DNA of 20,274 bases. It comes from CAXRGH01 sp964230195. Its GTDB lineage: Bacteria > Pseudomonadota > Gammaproteobacteria > Enterobacterales > Alteromonadaceae. The stretch covers positions 1-20,274 of the forward strand of contig CAXRGH010000237.1 of NCBI GenBank assembly GCA_964230195.1. The letters are read 5' to 3'. Of this stretch, positions 16,918 to 20,274 are shown one piece after another (the stretch's first letter is position 1; every line of letters begins with the position of its first letter). The notes below the pieces were generated by a model. That model had not been told where the DNA came from. It worked only from the letters and a program-made list of their open reading frames with translations, and made no database searches. The position numbers and the translations under genes are program-made.

Positions 16918-16945
16918 AAAAAGGGTAACTTGGTTACCCTTTTTT
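16918..16945 (+). terminator. Intrinsic terminator after beta-helix gene 2
   Basis: AAAGGGTAAC (16920-16929) pairs perfectly with GTTACCCTTT (16933-16942) around a 3-base loop. Flanking A and T runs extend the stem and supply a U-tract. Confidence 0.88.
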
Positions 16946-16984
16946 GTGGCCCACTTTTAGAAAAAAACACCGGAGCACTATGCT

Positions 16985-19900
16985 ATGACAAAATACCTTG
17001 GACGCATGGCCAGCATTTTCGCCGCCATTGCGATATCTCCTATTGCACTTTCAGGCGAGTGGTTTGTTGCAACCGATGGCGCAAATACTAACGAAGGTAC
17101 CCTTCAGTCGCCGTTTGCTAGCATTCAGAAAGCGCTAGAGAAAGCGTCAGCCGGTGACACAATTTTTATACGTGGTGGTGAATACTATCAATACACTGAC
17201 TTGTCCGGTGTGAAAGGTGACGCGAATAACCCTATCCGAATCACTGCATATGCAGATGAGTCTGTTGTGATCACAGGCGCAGAGGCGATTAACACCATTG
17301 GTGGTTCGGTGTGGACAAGGCTCAATTCAAGTTCGTCAATTTTTAAGACAACCGTGAATAAACCGGTTTGGCAGTTATGGGTAGACGGTAAAATGGCGAT
17401 CGTTGCGCGGTGGCCTGACGTGACGGTTGGTCACCCAATGGATCCTATTCGTTTGAAAGCTGACAATACGACGCCGGTGGATAACAGTTGGTGGGATCAA
17501 GACGGTACTTGGGGCAAAATGACAACGTCTTGGCTTCAAACTGGCCATGATGATGCTACGGGTCAAGGTCATGTGATTAATGACGAGAGCAAACAAACCT
17601 TGAGTGGAACTAGTCTCAATTTCACTGGCGGTTCGATTATTCTCAACTATCACTCTGAGACCCAATTCTCGCGCCCTATCACTCAGCATGAGACGGGAAG
17701 CAGTACCATCTATCACGATGCAGTATTAAATCCTCATGACAAGGGCAGCGGTTATTTTTTGGTGGAAGCAAAGGGGGCACTGGATCGTCCAGGGGAATGG
17801 TATTACGACAAAGACACTCAAGAGGTTTGGTTGTGGCCGTTTAATAATAAAGATCCAAATGACTCCATCATTACCGCAAAAACACAGTCTTATGCTTTTG
17901 ATATTTCAGGCAGTGAATACGTTACTATTGAAGGGTTAACGTTTTTTGGGACAACCTTGTTTACTGACCGTGATCAGGATGCCAAACATTTACACATTAA
18001 AAGTAATCAATTTTATTATCCCACCTGGTATCGCAGGATGCTTGGTGAGCATAACACAACGATCCATATAAAGAACGGTGAGCCGACCCACAAAGGGGGA
18101 TCTGAAGAGGGTGCTACTTACATTCTGGGTGATAATCTTTTGATTGCCGATAATGAATTTGCCTACAGTGATGCCCAGATTGACTTACAGGGCAAAAACA
18201 GTGCGAATAATCGTGTCGTCAATAACTTGTTCCATCATTTTAATTTTACTGGAATGTCAGGCATGGTTTTAATGATGAACAAGAATCATGATTCCGAGCA
18301 AACACGAAATACCTTTCACACCAATGGCTCACAGGTAATGTCAAAAGCGTCGTTCGTGGATATCAATTACAGCCATGCCCATCATTGGGGATATCTGAAG
18401 CAAGATGGTGTTGCCTTCCAATCCGCTGGTGGTTGTGGTCCAGGTGGTGGCAGCGACGGTACAGTTCGTCATCATATCTGGGTAAATAATGCCTTTAAAC
18501 CTGCCGTGCGTTGGGATGGTAGTGAAGGGATTGGTGGTCTTGACCATCATGTGGTTGGTGTTAATACACCCGGATTAACCTTAACAAAAGGCGATGAGCA
18601 TCGTTTGTTCCACAATACGGGGGTTCTCGGTTTTGACAATAACAATGCCATGATGAAATTGCCCCTTGAGCCTGACTCGTTTAGTGGTAGCGTCAGCGAC
18701 TGTTATTATTTTGTTGATCAAGATGAGCGTAACCTCGCCACCGAAGTTCGTAATAACTTAGGTTCAATGTCAGCCGATCGTAACGGCTATGTGGCACTGA
18801 AAGGTCCTAACTCTCACAATTGGAACCAGTTTGAGCACACCGATTTTGGTGACACTGCGGATAAACAATTACGCGATCCGAATAATTTGGACTTCAGACC
18901 TAAAGCGGGTTCTGACGTGATTGATGCCGCGATGTTAGTCCCAGGGATTAATGATGACTTTCTTGGTGAGGCACCTGATATTGGCGCGTATGAGTTCGGT
19001 GCGACAGCATATTGGATACCAGGGTATCAAGATCAAAAGGCTGCGAGAACACCAGTTCCTATGAATGGATCGCTTTCTGCTGTTCCTGACCTTGATTTGA
19101 TGTGGTTACCATCAAAAACGGCAGTTGCGCATCACGTGTATTTAGGAAACTCACCAGAAACCCTTACTCGTCAGGGAGACGGTGTCTCAATGCCTATTAA
19201 TATTGTTAAACCGACGACTGCATTAGAAAATAATAAGACGTATTATTGGCGTGTTGACAGTGTGGATGAAAACGGCGTAATCACGACCGGAGAAGTTTGG
19301 CAGTTTACGGTGAAGCAACCCATTATTCATGAGCAGACGACGGTGGTTGTGGCGTCTGACACCTACGTTGATTCGTTGCAGCCAACCGAGAATTATAATA
19401 GCAGCTCAAAAATAAAGGTGCGTACCCCTGATCCTGACGATCCACGAAACTCAGATCCTGAGCAGGTGGGTTTATTAACGTTTGACTTAAGTACCTTAGG
19501 AGGCTCCATTATCCATGCCAAGCTGGTATTGTCACGAACTCAGTCATCTTCCATTAAAGGCGTCAATGTTCATGCCATCCAAGGGAGTGATTGGCGTTCA
19601 GATACTGTGACTTGGAATACTCGCCCAACGTTCGAAGCGACACCATTGGTATCGGGAAATGTATCTGGTGGCAGTCAGGGCGAATTTGATGTCACAAGTG
19701 CCGTAAAACAGGGTATCACTGAATTTGCGATAACTCGTGATCCCAGCGGCTCTAACCGTGATATTGCATCATTAGAAACAGGCGAAACCGCTCCTATGCT
19801 AGTGCTAACTTACGTTGATGAGAGCGTTGATCTTCCGCCAGATGCACCAACTGGGGTGACTGCAAGCTCGACTGAAGAAGGTATGAGACTATCATGGCAA

Positions 19901-20274
19901 GGGAATAACGAGTCAGATGTTATTGGCTACCAAGTATTTCGACGTCAAAATCCTGAGGATTTCTTTGTTAACCCTATTCATGCCGATGTGATTAACGGCA
20001 CCCATTATGTTGATCGTACACTTCCAATGAATACGACGATGCAATACGTTATTAAGGCCGTTGATGGGGCTGGCCAAGTCTCATCAGCCTCTGAATTGAT
20101 GGAAGGTTTATTATCTGATCTTGATCAAGATGGTATGCCGGATCAGTGGGAAACGGCCTATGGTTTAGAGATGACGGTCAATGATAGTGAAGATGATCTT
20201 GACGAAGATGGTCATACGAACTTGGCTGAGTTTTTAAACGGCACAGATCCAACATCACCTGACACGGATTCAGG
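16985..20274 (+). CDS. Secreted right-handed beta-helix enzyme (paralogue 3), 3' end outside the window
   Basis: Reading from ATG 16985 gives an open frame of 1096 codons to the window edge with no stop. GGAG (16972-16975) lies 9 bases upstream; an ATG at 16980 stops at once. Domains in order: signal peptide (~1-23, cut after IALS), beta-helix (~24-673), FN3-like (~674-780, YYWRVDSVDENG), CBM96-type (~784-943), FN3 (~948-1042), thrombospondin-3-like acidic segment (DLDQDGMPD, DLDEDGHTN, ~1043 to the edge). It is the most diverged copy. It lacks the CLNNC and KCEQDC cysteine segments of paralogues 1 and 2 and a ~30-residue insert before ARWPD, but keeps NYHSETQFSR, QDGVAFQ (D474), RHHIW and RWDG (D511). 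Its CBM96-type domain resembles the second one of paralogue 1, not the first. The unseen C terminus may carry more binding domains or a sorting tail. Confidence 0.85.
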   Translation, partial: MTKYLGRMASIFAAIAISPIALSGEWFVATDGANTNEGTLQSPFASIQKALEKASAGDTIFIRGGEYYQYTDLSGVKGDANNPIRITAYADESVVITGAEAINTIGGSVWTRLNSSSSIFKTTVNKPVWQLWVDGKMAIVARWPDVTVGHPMDPIRLKADNTTPVDNSWWDQDGTWGKMTTSWLQTGHDDATGQGHVINDESKQTLSGTSLNFTGGSIILNYHSETQFSRPITQHETGSSTIYHDAVLNPHDKGSGYFLVEAKGALDRPGEWYYDKDTQEVWLWPFNNKDPNDSIITAKTQSYAFDISGSEYVTIEGLTFFGTTLFTDRDQDAKHLHIKSNQFYYPTWYRRMLGEHNTTIHIKNGEPTHKGGSEEGATYILGDNLLIADNEFAYSDAQIDLQGKNSANNRVVNNLFHHFNFTGMSGMVLMMNKNHDSEQTRNTFHTNGSQVMSKASFVDINYSHAHHWGYLKQDGVAFQSAGGCGPGGGSDGTVRHHIWVNNAFKPAVRWDGSEGIGGLDHHVVGVNTPGLTLTKGDEHRLFHNTGVLGFDNNNAMMKLPLEPDSFSGSVSDCYYFVDQDERNLATEVRNNLGSMSADRNGYVALKGPNSHNWNQFEHTDFGDTADKQLRDPNNLDFRPKAGSDVIDAAMLVPGINDDFLGEAPDIGAYEFGATAYWIPGYQDQKAARTPVPMNGSLSAVPDLDLMWLPSKTAVAHHVYLGNSPETLTRQGDGVSMPINIVKPTTALENNKTYYWRVDSVDENGVITTGEVWQFTVKQPIIHEQTTVVVASDTYVDSLQPTENYNSSSKIKVRTPDPDDPRNSDPEQVGLLTFDLSTLGGSIIHAKLVLSRTQSSSIKGVNVHAIQGSDWRSDTVTWNTRPTFEATPLVSGNVSGGSQGEFDVTSAVKQGITEFAITRDPSGSNRDIASLETGETAPMLVLTYVDESVDLPPDAPTGVTASSTEEGMRLSWQGNNESDVIGYQVFRRQNPEDFFVNPIHADVINGTHYVDRTLPMNTTMQYVIKAVDGAGQVSSASELMEGLLSDLDQDGMPDQWETAYGLEMTVNDSEDDLDEDGHTNLAEFLNGTDPTSPDTDS

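Overview
The window looks like chromosomal DNA of a marine, heterotrophic gammaproteobacterium, probably Vibrionales or Alteromonadales. The grounds are a YbbN/CnoX co-chaperone, a combined EAL-HDOD protein, a YjiN-like DUF445 protein, a lipoprotein alkaline phosphatase, and a GlyGly-CTERM (rhombosortase) tail on a secreted enzyme. The genus cannot be fixed from this sequence alone.

Left part (1-7740) is compact housekeeping DNA. It opens inside ybbN (plus strand), which ends at a strong hairpin terminator. Facing it on the minus strand is a two-gene unit: a lipoprotein alkaline phosphatase followed by an aspartoacylase. A plus-strand set then runs from 3414 to 5626: a small membrane/coiled-coil protein, a SAM methyltransferase of the METTL25/RRNAD1-like group, and a short DUF445 membrane protein. 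It ends in a 4-base convergent overlap with a minus-strand set read in the order EAL-HDOD protein, GNAT acetyltransferase, 93-residue membrane protein. A perfect 17-bp tandem repeat sits at the start codon of the EAL-HDOD gene.

Right part (7740-20274) is an accessory locus with three tandem, very large, secreted paralogues on the plus strand. Each has a signal peptide, a right-handed parallel beta-helix module, an FN3-like domain, a CBM96/DNRLRE-type domain, a second FN3 domain and a thrombospondin-3-like acidic calcium-binding segment. They differ after that. The first ends in a second CBM96-type domain. The second carries two PKD/Ig-like domains, Pro-rich and Gly/Asn/Asp-rich linkers and a GlyGly-CTERM tail. 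The third runs off the window and was followed to the last base without a stop. Each gene has its own ribosome binding site, the first two are followed by intrinsic terminators, and TGTAAAT elements recur upstream of all three.

The best reading of the right part is a set of extracellular polysaccharide-active enzymes, perhaps GH141-like or a beta-helix lyase, acting on an algal or other marine glycan. They would be made as a family with different cell-surface or free fates. The substrate is unknown. Polar motifs identical in all three copies mark a candidate active site. No tRNA, rRNA, CRISPR, transposase or phage gene was seen.
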